Positions 54,077-64,000 of a DNA stretch of 64,000 nucleotides are shown here, piece after piece (the stretch's first letter is position 1; every line of letters starts with the position of its first letter). The notes under the pieces are model-generated. The model was not told the origin of the DNA. It made no database searches and was given only the letters and a program-made list of their open reading frames with translations. The stretch lies in NCBI GenBank assembly GCA_010093605.1, contig MU004186.1, forward strand, positions 1,530,616 through 1,594,615, in the 5' to 3' direction. Made by a program: the position numbers and the translations under genes. This DNA comes from Lophium mytilinum (taxonomy: Eukaryota; Ascomycota; Dothideomycetes; Mytilinidiales; Mytilinidiaceae).

Positions 54077-56680
54077 ATGTCCACGAACATCCGCGTCTTC
54101 GTACAATGGAAGGAGTCCACTGTGTTTGCCGGCGAGGACATCGAATGCACCATCACTTTCAAGAACGTCGCCCTTCCGCCCGGCGGTGACAGATCCCCAG
54201 TGCGACCCTCGAAGAATGGCTTTGCATCTGGCGGAGAGCGCCAGCGCAAGGTGCTCCCGCTACCGGCTCCTACAACGAGGCCCTCTGCTTCGAGGAACTC
54301 ATCGTACAGCTCCCAGATGCCACCACCACACCTTCGAGGGCACAAACCGACCTTGTCGCTGAGCACGCCCGGCTCTTTGACCGGTCGACGATCACCTGTA
54401 CCGCTGAGCGGAGGGCGCAATGGAGGCAATTCGGCAGCACATAAACATGGAAGGTCGTTGTCGATAATGTCTATGGGAACAGATGCTGCTGCGGATGTGA
54501 ATCATGAACGAGGCGCATCTGGACCTCCTACCAGGCGACCAGGTCGTGCTCATGGGAGGTCAGCAAGCTTGCAGGTTATGCCGGGCAGTGGGAATTCTTT
54601 TTCAGGTCTGAGGCCCTCCTATACACTATCTGGAGGCTCGACATGCTTAACAAGATCACCAGGGTCACCACCGTTTCGCTCTTCCGCACAACACCATTCT
54701 CCTCTTATAGGATCGTCCACACCACCCGCAATATACGAGACTGGCAAGGAGTTTCCATTACCTGCTCGGCCGTCGGCCAGACGAAGACCTGGTATTTTTA
54801 CGGCGCCCAGCACACCCGCGCTGCCTACTACGACGCGAAAGCCTTCGGGCTCATTCTCCCAAGCCTTCAAATTCCCCCCTGCTCCCCCTCCTCAGAACAA
54901 TGTACCAGGAATATCTCCCTCAACACCTCCAGAGTCTGCTATTAGCCCTCGGGCACGAACGCCGCAGCTTCGCGGAAATTCTCCCCGGCCGCCTGAAGAG
55001 CCTCCGCCTGGAATAGAAGTATTGTCACCAATTCCGCGTATATTGTCTGGATCCAGCATAAATGGCACCCCGCGGAGTAGCGGCGAGTTCTACTCTATGA
55101 GCAATAATTCGTCGGAGACTCTGGCATCGGAATACATACCTCCGACGACCGCTAGATTACTCCCGAAACCGATACATAATAGACAAGGATCACGCTATAA
55201 CGGCCAAATCCAGATGAAAGCTCCAGAAACTCTGATGATGGGATATGCACAGATCATGGGTTCTTTCACTTTGGACGGTTCTCTGATAAATCAAGCGCCA
55301 TTTGAGGAAGTCAAGAGAAAGGGTGTTGTCGGCGGCCAGGGCGGCGGTGGCGTGGTCGGGGTAGAACGAACCAAGAGAGACAGCGGACTGTTTGGTGCTC
55401 TGGGCTGGGGAAATATTGGGGAGTCTCTAGGCGGTCTTATTGGAAACTCTGAGCCTTCCAGCATCAGAGAGATGAGGGGTATCGCCAGTTTGAAGACCGT
55501 CCCGTTGATCACGACGCCTCAGTCAATCCTTTTCGTGGATCTTCGACTTGCTCCAGGAGAAAGTAAAAGCTACCAGTACACTTTCACGCTACCAAGTGGA
55601 CTACCGCCCACCCATAAGGGGAAGTCTATGAAGGTAGAATATCACATTACCATTGGAACCCAGAGACCGGGGTCTGCCAAAGATCAGCAAATAAAGCATG
55701 TGGATGTCCCTTTTCGGGTTTTCGGAAGTGTCAACAGTAAGACTCTAGTTTTCTTCACTCGCAATTGGATGTTAATCTATTTCACAGGCCGTGGTGAAAT
55801 TCTAGGACATGATCTGATGTCTCCGTATATCCTCCTGAAAGATCTCGCCAGGACATCAAACTTGGACCATAATGCGCTTGTATCGAACGGAACCTCAAAA
55901 CCGCCTGTGAAACAGGCTGAAACCGAGGACCCGCTATCTGACTTCCTGAGCTACGTAGACAACCTCTTAGAGAAACCTCGCCAAAACTCGAGCATGGGTT
56001 TGTTATCGCCCACCGAAACTATCCCCGGCAGGCTTTCGGTAGCCGAAGAGCCGCAAACGATGAAACAAGCCATCGATCTTGCCATCCTCCGCAGTAACGT
56101 CACTAGCGCATCTAATCAAAGCGCTAACAGGTTCGAAATCGCCCGCAGCGGACGCCGCGTAGCTGTCATCATGCTCGCCCGTCCAGCGTACCGACTCGGC
56201 GAGACTATCTCGGCGGTCATCGATTTCAAGAACGCCAACATCCCGTGCTACTCCGTGCACGTGTCTCTAGAGACGTCCGAGAAGGTCGACCCAGCTATCG
56301 CGCTCCGGTCGAACGCTAGCATCTATCGCGTAACGAGGAAAGTCCACGCATCATTCGCGGAAAACACGCTTTTCGCTCAGCGCTTGTCCTTTTGCCCTAC
56401 GATCCCAACGAATAGTACGCCAGAGTTCATCACCAGCGGCGTAAGTCTTGAGTGGAAGCTGCGGATCGAGTTTGTCACGCCCCGCCTGACGCACGAAGAC
56501 GGAGACGAGGCGATTTGGAATGAGCTGCTTGAGGAAATGTCAAGTGATGACCGCGGTGTCATCCTTGGAGCTGTAGAGAGGCTACCATGTGATAGCTTCG
56601 AAGTCGCTGTACCTGTGAGGGTCTATGGTGCGGTGGCTGGTCCCGGGGAGCCTGTGGACGCGGAGGGCCTTGTCGTCTAA
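54077..56680 (+). CDS. RGP1: Rgp1 subunit of the Ric1-Rgp1 exchange factor
   Basis: Start MSTNIRVFVQWKESTVFAGE at 54077 opens an arrestin-like Rgp1 domain; the frame runs open to 56680 (867 codons). I infer a 51-nt intron (55737-55787, GTAAGA to TTCACAG) lying in frame with no stop; removing it restores FGSVNSRGEILGHDLMSPYI and gives 850 residues. Between the two conserved halves is a long Ser/Pro-rich insert (about 40-330). The C-terminal half includes YRLGETISAVIDFKNANIPC and SLEWKLRIEFVT, again arrestin-like beta strands. In yeast Rgp1 with Ric1 is the Golgi exchange factor for Ypt6, needed for endosome-to-Golgi return. Confidence 0.9.
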   Translation: MSTNIRVFVQWKESTVFAGEDIECTITFKNVALPPGGDRSPVRPSKNGFASGGERQRKVLPLPAPTTRPSASRNSSYSSQMPPPHLRGHKPTLSLSTPGSLTGRRSPVPLSGGRNGGNSAAHKHGRSLSIMSMGTDAAADVNHERGASGPPTRRPGRAHGRSASLQVMPGSGNSFSGLRPSYTLSGGSTCLTRSPGSPPFRSSAQHHSPLIGSSTPPAIYETGKEFPLPARPSARRRPGIFTAPSTPALPTTTRKPSGSFSQAFKFPPAPPPQNNVPGISPSTPPESAISPRARTPQLRGNSPRPPEEPPPGIEVLSPIPRILSGSSINGTPRSSGEFYSMSNNSSETLASEYIPPTTARLLPKPIHNRQGSRYNGQIQMKAPETLMMGYAQIMGSFTLDGSLINQAPFEEVKRKGVVGGQGGGGVVGVERTKRDSGLFGALGWGNIGESLGGLIGNSEPSSIREMRGIASLKTVPLITTPQSILFVDLRLAPGESKSYQYTFTLPSGLPPTHKGKSMKVEYHITIGTQRPGSAKDQQIKHVDVPFRVFGSVNSKTLVFFTRNWMLIYFTGRGEILGHDLMSPYILLKDLARTSNLDHNALVSNGTSKPPVKQAETEDPLSDFLSYVDNLLEKPRQNSSMGLLSPTETIPGRLSVAEEPQTMKQAIDLAILRSNVTSASNQSANRFEIARSGRRVAVIMLARPAYRLGETISAVIDFKNANIPCYSVHVSLETSEKVDPAIALRSNASIYRVTRKVHASFAENTLFAQRLSFCPTIPTNSTPEFITSGVSLEWKLRIEFVTPRLTHEDGDEAIWNELLEEMSSDDRGVILGAVERLPCDSFEVAVPVRVYGAVAGPGEPVDAEGLVV
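55737..55787 (+). other. in-frame stopless 51-nt intron in RGP1
   Basis: Has GTAAGA, a GTTAAT branch-like site and TTCACAG. Retention would insert 17 mostly hydrophobic residues (KTLVFFTRNWMLIYFTG-like) in the middle of a conserved strand, so I regard it as an intron that simple gene finders may read through. Confidence 0.8.
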
Positions 56681-56996
56681 CAACTTCGTGGGGCGTTATA
56701 AGATGACGCCGGCTTAGAAATCTCGAGAGTGAGGGCGGTGGGGGGTGTAGGTAGGGCCGCTGTTCCTCATTTGTATATTATGAGCCGCAAAAGCCAATGT
56801 AATTTTTGGCCATGCTAAAAACGAAGGAGGGCCCAGATAGGTGTTTTCAATTCGAGTATATTCTTTCTCATGGTCTTGGTAAGTTTGTCATCGTGCCATG
56901 TGTGATGAAGGTGAAGATAAACGTTGAAGCTTGTGGAATTAGGTGACCGAAACCTGGTATTACTATGCCCTTTGGCCCTTCCGCGTGTACCCTCAT

Positions 56997-57090
56997 TTAC
57001 TCCCATTACTCTCATTACTCCCATTACTCCCATTACTCCCATTACTCCTATTACTCCCATTACTCCCATTACTCCCATTACTCCCATTAA
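56997..57090 (+). repeat. 9-bp tandem repeat (ATTACTCCC)n
   Basis: About ten copies of ATTACTCCC with two single-base variants (TCTC, CCTA). It lies downstream of RGP1 and outside genes; likely polymorphic in copy number. Confidence 0.95.
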
Positions 57091-58057
57091 CGCCCTAACG
57101 CCTCCTTTCCCTAATCTAAATATACTTATTCACTCTCCTTTGAATAGCTACATCACCCACACCTCAACCTACCCCGAAGTCGGGGTTTCAACACCACCAT
57201 TCCTCGCAAACCAACAGGGTTTTGCTGGCGCAATTCGTACCCTGCGGAAAAGCTGAAGGTCGCTCGCAGACACGGGCCCTTCTATCATCAACTGGGCTAT
57301 CTATTAATGGTCCATTGAGATGACGTCTAGGGCCAAAGACGTCGTATTGAAAATGTGAAGCACGTGTACCGCGCTAGATGGAAGGTGGGTGTTACGAGGG
57401 AGATTAAAGTAGCCACCACGTCTACGGACGTTGCTTGGCTGGACGCGATGTGGCAATGGCTTTTGGTGTGAATGCAATGTTAATGATACGGGAACGGAGT
57501 GGGACGTTGTTGGAGCGGAGGTGGAGGTGGGGATGATTTGGCTAATCAGAGTGTTAGATACAAATGAGGTATATAGCGTGGAAATTGAACCATGTAGACG
57601 TAGAGGGGAATACACGTGCAGCGAGGAGGGGTGAATGCAGAGTGAATGAGCCTGTAAGTTACCAGGCCACGTAGATTCAAGCGTTTATCGCATACCCAGA
57701 TGAGCGTTCAGAATATTTCAATGTTGGATCGGAAGTCTCTGCATACCTGTATTGTCTTGCCATAGGTATCCGCACACTTTTGAACCAACATCTTTGGGGC
57801 TCCAACGTATCTACAAAACATGAAGGGAGCAGATACGCTTCCAATCTGTGTGCACCCTGCTAACGATGTCTAGGACATCCTCGCAAGTATACTAGTTTTC
57901 CTAAAAGTCAAACTCTTCTCTTATTTAGAACGCTAAAAATACTATGAATCTCCTTGCGCAGCGGTAAACGAGTGTACAGGTTTATATGAAGAGACCTGGT
58001 ATCAACGTCCGGTGCCCAAGGCTCATTATCGGTCTAAGGAAATTAATGAACAGCTCT

Positions 58058-58288
58058 TACAGTTACAGGCCAAAAGTCTGGGCACACTACTTTGCCACTG
58101 CTTGGGGTACCCCGATAAGGTTACAAACCTCTGGCCATGAAGTTAAGTTCTGGGTAGTGCAAACCAGACTACCTCTTGACTGCCTAGCTATCGAGCAGCC
58201 AAGCTACCCCTCACAGTGGTGTCAAGTGAGCAAAGTGGAGCTGAAGGGTGTTTGTTTCGTGTGCCTAGACTTATGGCCTAGTACTGTA
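58058..58288. mobile_element. Tc1/mariner-like MITE, copy 1 (231 bp)
   Basis: Inverted ends of 30 bases, 58058-58087 and 58259-58288, agree at 25 positions and both start TACAGT, that is TA plus CAGT, the usual start of Tc1/mariner elements. Internal sequence is non-coding. It sits 100 bp past the stop codon of the receptor gene that reads leftward, so it may lie in its 3' untranslated region. Confidence 0.82.
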
Positions 58289-58387
58289 GGCCCTCAGGGG
58301 CTCAGCTTCCCGCGCCGTGGTGGAGGAGTAGCTCTACAATCTCTTGATTTTTTTGCTTTGTTGCTAGTGATAAAGCCGTATTGCCTT

Positions 58388-61300
58388 CTAGTCCTCTGAG
58401 TTTGAGTCGACGTCGTCCCGCTCAAGCAGCAATCTCACCACTTCCGTCTGCATCCAATGTATCGCCTCCATGAGCGGTGTTTTGCCATTGAATTTCTTCA
58501 CGTCTGCCTTAATCTCATTCCGTTGAAGTAGTACGTTCGTCACTGGCGCATGTCCTTCCGTCGCTGCGTGATGTAATGCCGTGTTGCCATCTCCATCTTG
58601 CAAATTGATGTCTACGTCCTCCCGCTGTAGTAGAAGCTTTGTCACTAGCTCATATCCTCGCTTTGCTGCGTGATGTAATGCCGTGTTGCCGTCTCTATCT
58701 TGCAAGTTGATGTCTACGTCGTCCCGCTTGAGGAGCAGTCTCGCCGATAACTCATAGCCATACTTTGCTGTCCCAAGAAGTGGCGTGCCGCCCCTATTGT
58801 TACGTATATTGACTTTGGTCTCGGTCCGCTGAAGTAGCAGCTTCATCGTTGGTTCGAGTCCTCGATACGCTGCCAAATGTAATGCAGTGTCACCGCGTTG
58901 ATCTTGATGATTGATGTCTACGTCATCCCGCTCGAGAAGTAGCCTTGCTATCCCCTCATGACCATTATCGACTGCGATCGAAAGTGCTGACGGGCGCATG
59001 CCAGCTTCTACGTTAACGTCAATGTCGTCCCGCGCAAGGAGAAGCTCTAGTATTCCATCATGCCCGTTTTGTGCTGCTAAGAATAGCGGCGTGTTTGCGT
59101 TCCTATTTGGGTTATTAACTTCAATGCCACTTCTCTTGAGTAGCAGCTTCACGACTGGCTCATGCCCGTTATCTACAGCTAGACAAAGTGGAATTGCTAG
59201 ACAAAGTGGAATTCGCCATAGTGTTCCCGACCACAGCGGACCCTTATCGCCTCTGTATCCCGAGTTGAGGTCGACATCGTCTCGCTCTAGTAAGAGATTG
59301 ACTATCGCCTCATGTCCTGATTGTGCAGCTCGCGACAGTGGAGAATAGCCCCAATCGTCTCGAATATCGGCGAAGCTTTCGTCATCAGTGTCTGATATTT
59401 GCAGCAGTAGCCTTGTCAGATGAAGTAGTCCCAGCCGTGCTGTGAGATGCAGGCCAACAGACCCGGCCGGGTATTCTGGCCCCGAATCACCAATTTGGTA
59501 TTCTTCCGGATCGTGGTAAAGGACCTGAAGGAGACATGCGATCAAATTGGCGTCCCGAAGTACGGTTAACGCTAGCTCGGACACCTCTTCTTGCATTGTG
59601 GATGCGTGATTGCCCCAGTAGCGAGCAGCGTAATGAAGGAGCGGATTTATCCGAAGTCTTGTACGGAAGTCAATATACCCTGCACAATCCCCGCTCTTGA
59701 AAGTGTCGAAGCAAAGATAGGTCAGGCAGATAGAGGTGATGTCCTCTTGCGCTTTAGGAATCCAACGTTGCCGTATGCGCTCGAAGTATTCTTGCGTAGT
59801 GTAATGCACCAGGCGCACGTTATCACTGTCGTAATCGAAAGTAACGAGGCCAGCACAGACTGAGACCAGGTCTTCGATATCCGGGATGTTGTCCGGATCG
59901 AGTTCTTTATCACCTGGCTCCACCGCTAATGCATGGCATAGCTCACGCGCTGTGAGCTGTCTCTCCGCATAGATGATCCAGGAGAGTACAGCCCTTGCCG
60001 ACTCGCGATCCCCGGATTGCTGTCGTTCGATTCTGTCAATCGCTGCGTCGTACGCCTCGTTTAGTGCGGAAAATCCTTTTTGGAAGGTGTTAAGCGCAGT
60101 CTGTAATTTCTTCTTGGTGTTTTTATCCAATAGAGAGTCGAAATGGAGACGAGCGAGAAGGAACCTGGGACACTCGTAAGCTAAAGTCAAGATAACAATT
60201 CGAATACTAACATCCCATCTACAGCTTCAGCAATCTTCTCCTGCACTAATACCTGCAACCCACTGTCTCGCTGGACGTATCCGGGAAGCTCATCCATACG
60301 GCCTTTGACAAATCGCTTCACGTCTGCTGCGCTCGCTCGCACTTCCAGCGTCGGCGTCGACTCAAATTCCTTTACAATTTCTGGGATGAAGCGCGAGGTA
60401 CCCATCAGATGGAGATTTGATTTCGACTGTAAATCACGAAGCGTACTTATAAGCTTGCGTGTCGTGCCCTCTTTGTCCGAGCACTCATCAAGCGCATCAA
60501 CGACCAAGTATACTGTCGAGAAGTCATTGAGCACGATTTGCAGGGTATCAGTAATCTCATTCAACGATGGTCTAGTCTTTTCGTGGCGATGGATTTCGTA
60601 TAAACTTGCTATAGCCTGAGGCGTGGACGACTGAGCTTGACCTAGCTGCTTGAGGATGGCAGCAAGGAAGTAACTGACTGACTGTTCTGTCTGCGCCTTA
60701 TAGTTGCAAAACAGATAAGCCACAGCAACGTTTTGGGTTTGAGAAGCTCGCAAGTACTCGATTGTGATTGCGGACATCATCGTCTTTCCGGCCCCAGGTA
60801 TGCCGGGGCAGAATAGGGTTTTGTTCGAGCCGTGAACCCATTCAGAGAATTCATTCGCTGCAAGGAACCATAGACCCGTGTCCTCTTGCTTCCTAGCGAT
60901 GAAGTCGGACTGCTGCAGTGGAAAGTTGGTTGGAGATAGCCAATCCAGTATTTCGTCGTGCCGTTGACGATGCTGATCTTGCTCAAGCGCTGCCACGCCC
61001 TTGTGGGTAGCTTTCGAGAGTTCACTGTAAGCGTTAGTATGTAGACCTATGAATTCAGGCCGTCATATAGTGACAAGCCACAAGTCTGGGCACACTGGTA
61101 CGCCACTGCTTGGGGCCCCCGCATGGTTTCGAGGACTCAAGAGCGATGTCAAGCTTCAAACAGTGCAGATTAGACTGCCTCTTGACTAATTGCCTGCTCA
61201 GCAGCTAGGCTACCCCCAACAGTGGTATAGAGTGAGCAAACTGGAGATTAACTGGATTCAGTCCGTATGCCCAGACTTATGGCCTAGTACTGTATATTGA

Positions 61301-61736
61301 CGACCTGTCATCAGACAACTTACAAATGGTCCAGCTGTAGCGCATTCTGCACTAGCGTTTTCAAGCGCTCTATCCTCATCATGGTCTCTTTGACCTCTTT
61401 TTTGACAAACTTCCACTGGAGAGAGTGAAGAACGTCCTTCAAACCTTTCCCCTTCTGCACCTTGGCCTGTAAATCCTCGAGAGCGAGCTTGTACTGATCG
61501 AGCGGGCCATTGTGGACGCCAAGTTCCCGAACGGAGGCATACCAAGGCTCGTTAGAACTAGTCTCTGTACATCGATACCTTAACTGAGTGAGGAGGGAAG
61601 AAAGATTCGATGCTTCGATAGCCCATTGATCGCGGTCTTTTGGAGCGTCTTTCACGTCGTCTAGATAGCTGATCAGCTTACTAGTGAGCTGCAGCACGGC
61701 GATGATGCTGGCGGCCACACTGAGGGGATCTGCCAT
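58388..61736 (-). CDS. HeLo-like / NACHT / ankyrin STAND receptor (NLR-like)
   Basis: Exons 61736-61324, 61024-60212 and 60164-58388 join to exactly 1000 residues. Residues 1 to about 137 (MADPLSVAASIIAVLQLTSK...) form a HeLo-like N-terminal domain as in fungal STAND proteins. The NACHT domain follows with Walker A GIPGAGKT (212-219) and Walker B-like VYLVVDALDEC; the second splice restores DGMFLLARLHFDSLL. About ten ankyrin repeats fill 620-1000, several nearly identical (RDGNTALHHAAKRGYELVTK and DGDGNTALHHAATEGHAPVT). Such proteins act in fungal non-self recognition and regulated cell death; the HeLo-like part is the likely effector, the repeats the sensor. That role is inferred from the family. 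Intron 1 contains a MITE. Confidence 0.92.
59178..59213 (-). repeat. 18-bp tandem duplication inside an ankyrin repeat
   Basis: Two perfect adjacent copies of GCTAGACAAAGTGGAATT (59178-59195, 59196-59213). It inserts six residues, giving IPLCLAIPLCLAVDNGHEP, in an otherwise regular ankyrin repeat. The frame is kept. Confidence 0.9.
61066..61294. mobile_element. Tc1/mariner-like MITE, copy 2, inside receptor intron 1 (229 bp)
   Basis: Same family and orientation as copy 1, with TA at both ends; inverted ends agree at about 23 of 30 positions. The host intron is 61025-61323 (299 nt). Without the element it would be about 70 nt, normal for this genome. The CTAAC branch point and TTACAG acceptor lie outside the element, so splicing is predicted to be intact. 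Confidence 0.82.
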
Positions 61737-62504
61737 AGCATAACAAGCTCAGAGGGACCAAGTTGGAGTTAGTTGTACGTGTCCTCTTCGACGTTGTCTT
61801 GTAGGTAGGCTGCAGGAAGGTTGAAAAAGCAACTGGACCACGTGATGCTTCATCCTCATCTGCCAAGACCTTAGATGTATCCATGCATGAACGCATGATT
61901 TTACAACCTCGTGGAAAGCCTTTACGCGGGACTTGTGTAACTTCCGCAACACTCGGAGGAAGTTCTGTAGTTGACGGACTGAGAGTGGAATTCCACTAGG
62001 CCTCTTGTAAGTGTTTCTTCAACTCTGACCAATGGTTGTTGTTCTAGTGTGTGTTACGGCCGAAATACCGACAGTCGGCGATTGCTGCGTACTTTTTGCC
62101 CGGGCGTGTGTTCATCGTTCGACCCGATCCTCATTACTCCACCCGATCTTCATATGTAGCACTTCGGAAATACGCCAACTTGATCAATGGCTAGGGTGAG
62201 AATACATATATAGGTAGGAAGACATATCCTCAGCTGGTTTCTAGCATCACTCGATTGTCCAACCACCAAACTCCCTAACCATCACTGACAAAGAGCTACT
62301 ACGCTTCAATTAAGCAATTTTAAGTACTTACTACATTTCTACATCTTCCTCCCTATCACACCTATACTTATAGCGTCATCAACCACCCCGACACTAGGGA
62401 CTCGAGGAACCAACCCCAGTACCTCTCAACTGCATCCACCTAATCCTCCACGCAACCGCGCCGTCGCCCACAACTTGCACCTTCGTCCCCAACCTCCCCC
62501 AAAA
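61737..62504. other. divergent spacer, receptor gene and small membrane protein gene
   Basis: Contains promoters for both. CT/CA-rich leader from about 62230 to 62500. No further gene seen. Confidence 0.5.
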
Positions 62505-63020
62505 ATGACCTCCCTCTTCCCCCACCCCGCCTACGCCGAAGAACAACCCCACGCCCGCACAATCCTCTACCTCCACGTCATCCGCGCGGGCACGCAAGCC
62601 GCCGCGCTCGTCGCAACCGTCACCGCAACCGCCTCCTCCCTCTACTACCGCCCGCGGTCCCTCGCCGCCTTCGTCCCAAGACTCATAATCCACTCCGCGC
62701 GTGCCGTGCCCATCGGCATCGTCTTCTCTGGTCTCGCGACGGCGGGGCGGATGTACGGGCGCGAGCAGATCGAGTGGCAGGACCGCACGTGGCGGTTGTT
62801 GGAGAACAAGCCGCAGGAGCGGGCGGATTGGTGGGCGATTGGGGGCGGGGTTGGTGGTGCGGTTGCGGGGGTTTGGGGGGTGAGGAGGGGTGTGCTGCCG
62901 GGTGTTGTTAGGGGGAGATATCTTGGGAGGACTGCGAAGTTGGTGCTGGGAGGGGCGGGAGTGGGGATGGGACCGGTTGGGGTGGGGTTGGGACAGGTTT
63001 ATACTGGTTTGAAGGGGTGA
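62505..63020 (+). CDS. small membrane protein, possibly DUF1757-type
   Basis: Start MTSLFPHPAYAEEQPHARTI at 62505 (context CCAAAAATG); an in-frame ATG 10 codons upstream is possible. 171 residues. Hydrophobic segments: AGTQAAALVATVTATASSLY, VPIGIVFSGLATAG, a Gly-rich WWAIGGGVGGAVAGVWGV and LVLGGAGVGMGPVGVGLGQV. The charged EQIEWQDRTWRLLENKPQER lies between them. It resembles small fungal membrane proteins that I tentatively place near DUF1757; a mitochondrial inner membrane location is a guess. Confidence 0.7.
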   Translation: MTSLFPHPAYAEEQPHARTILYLHVIRAGTQAAALVATVTATASSLYYRPRSLAAFVPRLIIHSARAVPIGIVFSGLATAGRMYGREQIEWQDRTWRLLENKPQERADWWAIGGGVGGAVAGVWGVRRGVLPGVVRGRYLGRTAKLVLGGAGVGMGPVGVGLGQVYTGLKG

Positions 63021-64000
63021 CTGCTTTAAGAAGAAGTCGGTTCAAACATGAAGACGGGTGGAGGATTGAAGAGATATGGATGTAATATGAGCTAGTGTAT
63101 ATATGAGACGATGTTTTGAGATATAATGTACAATATTTGTTGGGCCTAGGGACTCTATCCACACAATTTAGATGGATGAATTGCTTCCTTGTCTCCTATA
63201 TCTCAATCCATATATGAGTGATGATGTAGCTTCTTCCACCATATTAAGGCTGAACGGGCTGCATTCCTCCCTACATGGACTACATAGATCACCAATGGGT
63301 TCTGGTCCAGGATCCTTTTTGTAACTACTACTACTTGGTCAAGTGTGTCGGATCTTCAAATCCCCTAACGTCTCAGTACTCTCCTACTGAACCGCAAGAG
63401 CTTCATCAGCTGCCTACAAGGCTAGTACAAGGGCAGAATGAGGGGTTTGACGCTAATAGGCTGCTCGGCATCTCCACTCCGGCGGCAACTCAAACAAGCT
63501 TTGCTGGGCGGGCTCCGAGGACAAGGCACGGCACCACATCCGCACCGGGTTGGCGGCCTGGGCTCCACTCAATTGAACGCCGCAAATTTGTCGTCAGCAC
63601 TTCGACCATGGATGGCAGCCAGAGATGGCCGCAATGCTCGCTATGAACGGCCGGCCTGAGGCTGATAGTCATACAGTCGGGTCTGACAGGCGACGTGAAA
63701 CCGGCCCCCAGGAGGATGTTGCAGCAGGGAGTCTGTCCAACGACGGCGTCCGGTGCGTACGCAATCGGATTTAGGGCCCTAGCCGCGCTCAGATAATGCG
63801 TCGTCATGACTTCCACACACCTCATCTCTTTCTCTGCACCTAACTTTCTAGTCTCTGCTTCGTGTTGCACTGCATCTGTCTCTTCCACTCTCTCGGCTTT
63901 CTCTTTACACGCTCTCTCTGCTTCCTAGCGTTCCTTTGGCGCCTCATACGTAACCAGTTTTCGACCCGTGAACGTGTATACTACTACTACATAATTCCAG
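63021..64000. other. right-end stretch without a clear gene
   Basis: A 123-codon frame (63275-63646, MDYIDHQWVLVQDPF) has no recognised motif and shares its DNA with an opposing frame. The last 150 bases are CT-rich (CTCTCTCTGCTTCC type), as in a leader for a gene beyond the window. Confidence 0.4.

Larger units (their letters stand above)
56681..58387. other. intergenic stretch with microsatellite and MITE
   Basis: No gene recognised. It contains the 9-bp microsatellite and MITE copy 1 listed separately. Plus- and minus-strand frames around 57300-57650 have no motif. Confidence 0.5.

Noticed and set aside
55300-55800. Hydrophobic segment of RGP1 as a transmembrane helix
   Set aside because: The hydrophobic stretch near 55740-55785 is explained by a retained intron, not by the protein family.
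58851-58861. Perfect B-box GGTTCGAGTCC
   Set aside because: It lies inside the ankyrin coding sequence and has no A-box or cloverleaf around it.
63275-63646. 123-codon frame near the right end
   Set aside because: Protein-like start but no motif, no conserved context and an opposing frame of similar length; left unannotated.

Overview
This window is nuclear DNA of a filamentous ascomycete (Pezizomycotina; Dothideomycetes is my best guess, not proven). The evidence is GC-rich genes broken by short introns of about 41-80 bases with GTANGT donors and CTRAC/CTAAC branch points, an ascomycete gene set (MRH4, BUD4, RGP1, RRG9, RXT3, BTN1), and Pezizomycotina-type families (Zn2Cys6 regulator, Pth11-like rhodopsin-fold membrane protein, MpaB-type oxygenase, STAND/NLR-like receptor). 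No bacterial features, rRNA, convincing tRNA or CRISPR was seen.

Left part (1-31 kb): a truncated Zn2Cys6 transcription factor; a 3.8-kb gene-poor stretch; an unknown disordered basic protein; BTN1 (CLN3 homologue) divergent from RXT3 (Rpd3L deacetylase subunit); a small repeat island at 15.5-17.0 kb with a TIR element and an exonuclease-like relic carrying one in-frame TAA; 6-phosphofructo-2-kinase/fructose-2,6-bisphosphatase; MRH4 divergent from BUD4; and a proline/glycine-rich protein with a myristoylation-type N terminus. This is mostly conserved housekeeping separated by decayed repeats.

Middle part (31-46 kb): accessory sequence. It holds a double C2H2 plus 3CxxC zinc-finger protein, a disordered hypothetical protein, two neighbouring paralogues sharing a C-terminal alternating-hydrophobic module whose stop codons overlap a splice donor, a DUF2470-like membrane protein, and a tandem array of three paralogues of an unrecognised F-box-like family (39.5-44.8 kb). 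The array has intact, intact and 3'-truncated members, conserved intron phases and a duplicated 119-bp unit between copies. A dienelactone hydrolase family gene follows.

Right part (46-64 kb): gene-poor sequence, then a Pth11-like rhodopsin-domain protein, an MpaB-like oxygenase divergent from RRG9, RGP1 (with an in-frame 51-nt intron), a 9-bp microsatellite, and a 1000-residue HeLo-like/NACHT/ankyrin receptor. A family of about 230-bp Tc1/mariner-like MITEs (TA flanks, 30-bp inverted ends) has one copy just past the 3' end of the receptor gene, one inside its first intron, and a half copy at 32.4 kb. The window ends with a small membrane protein gene and about 1 kb without a clear gene.

All splice models were made by eye from reading frame, splice consensus and family fit; none has transcript support here.
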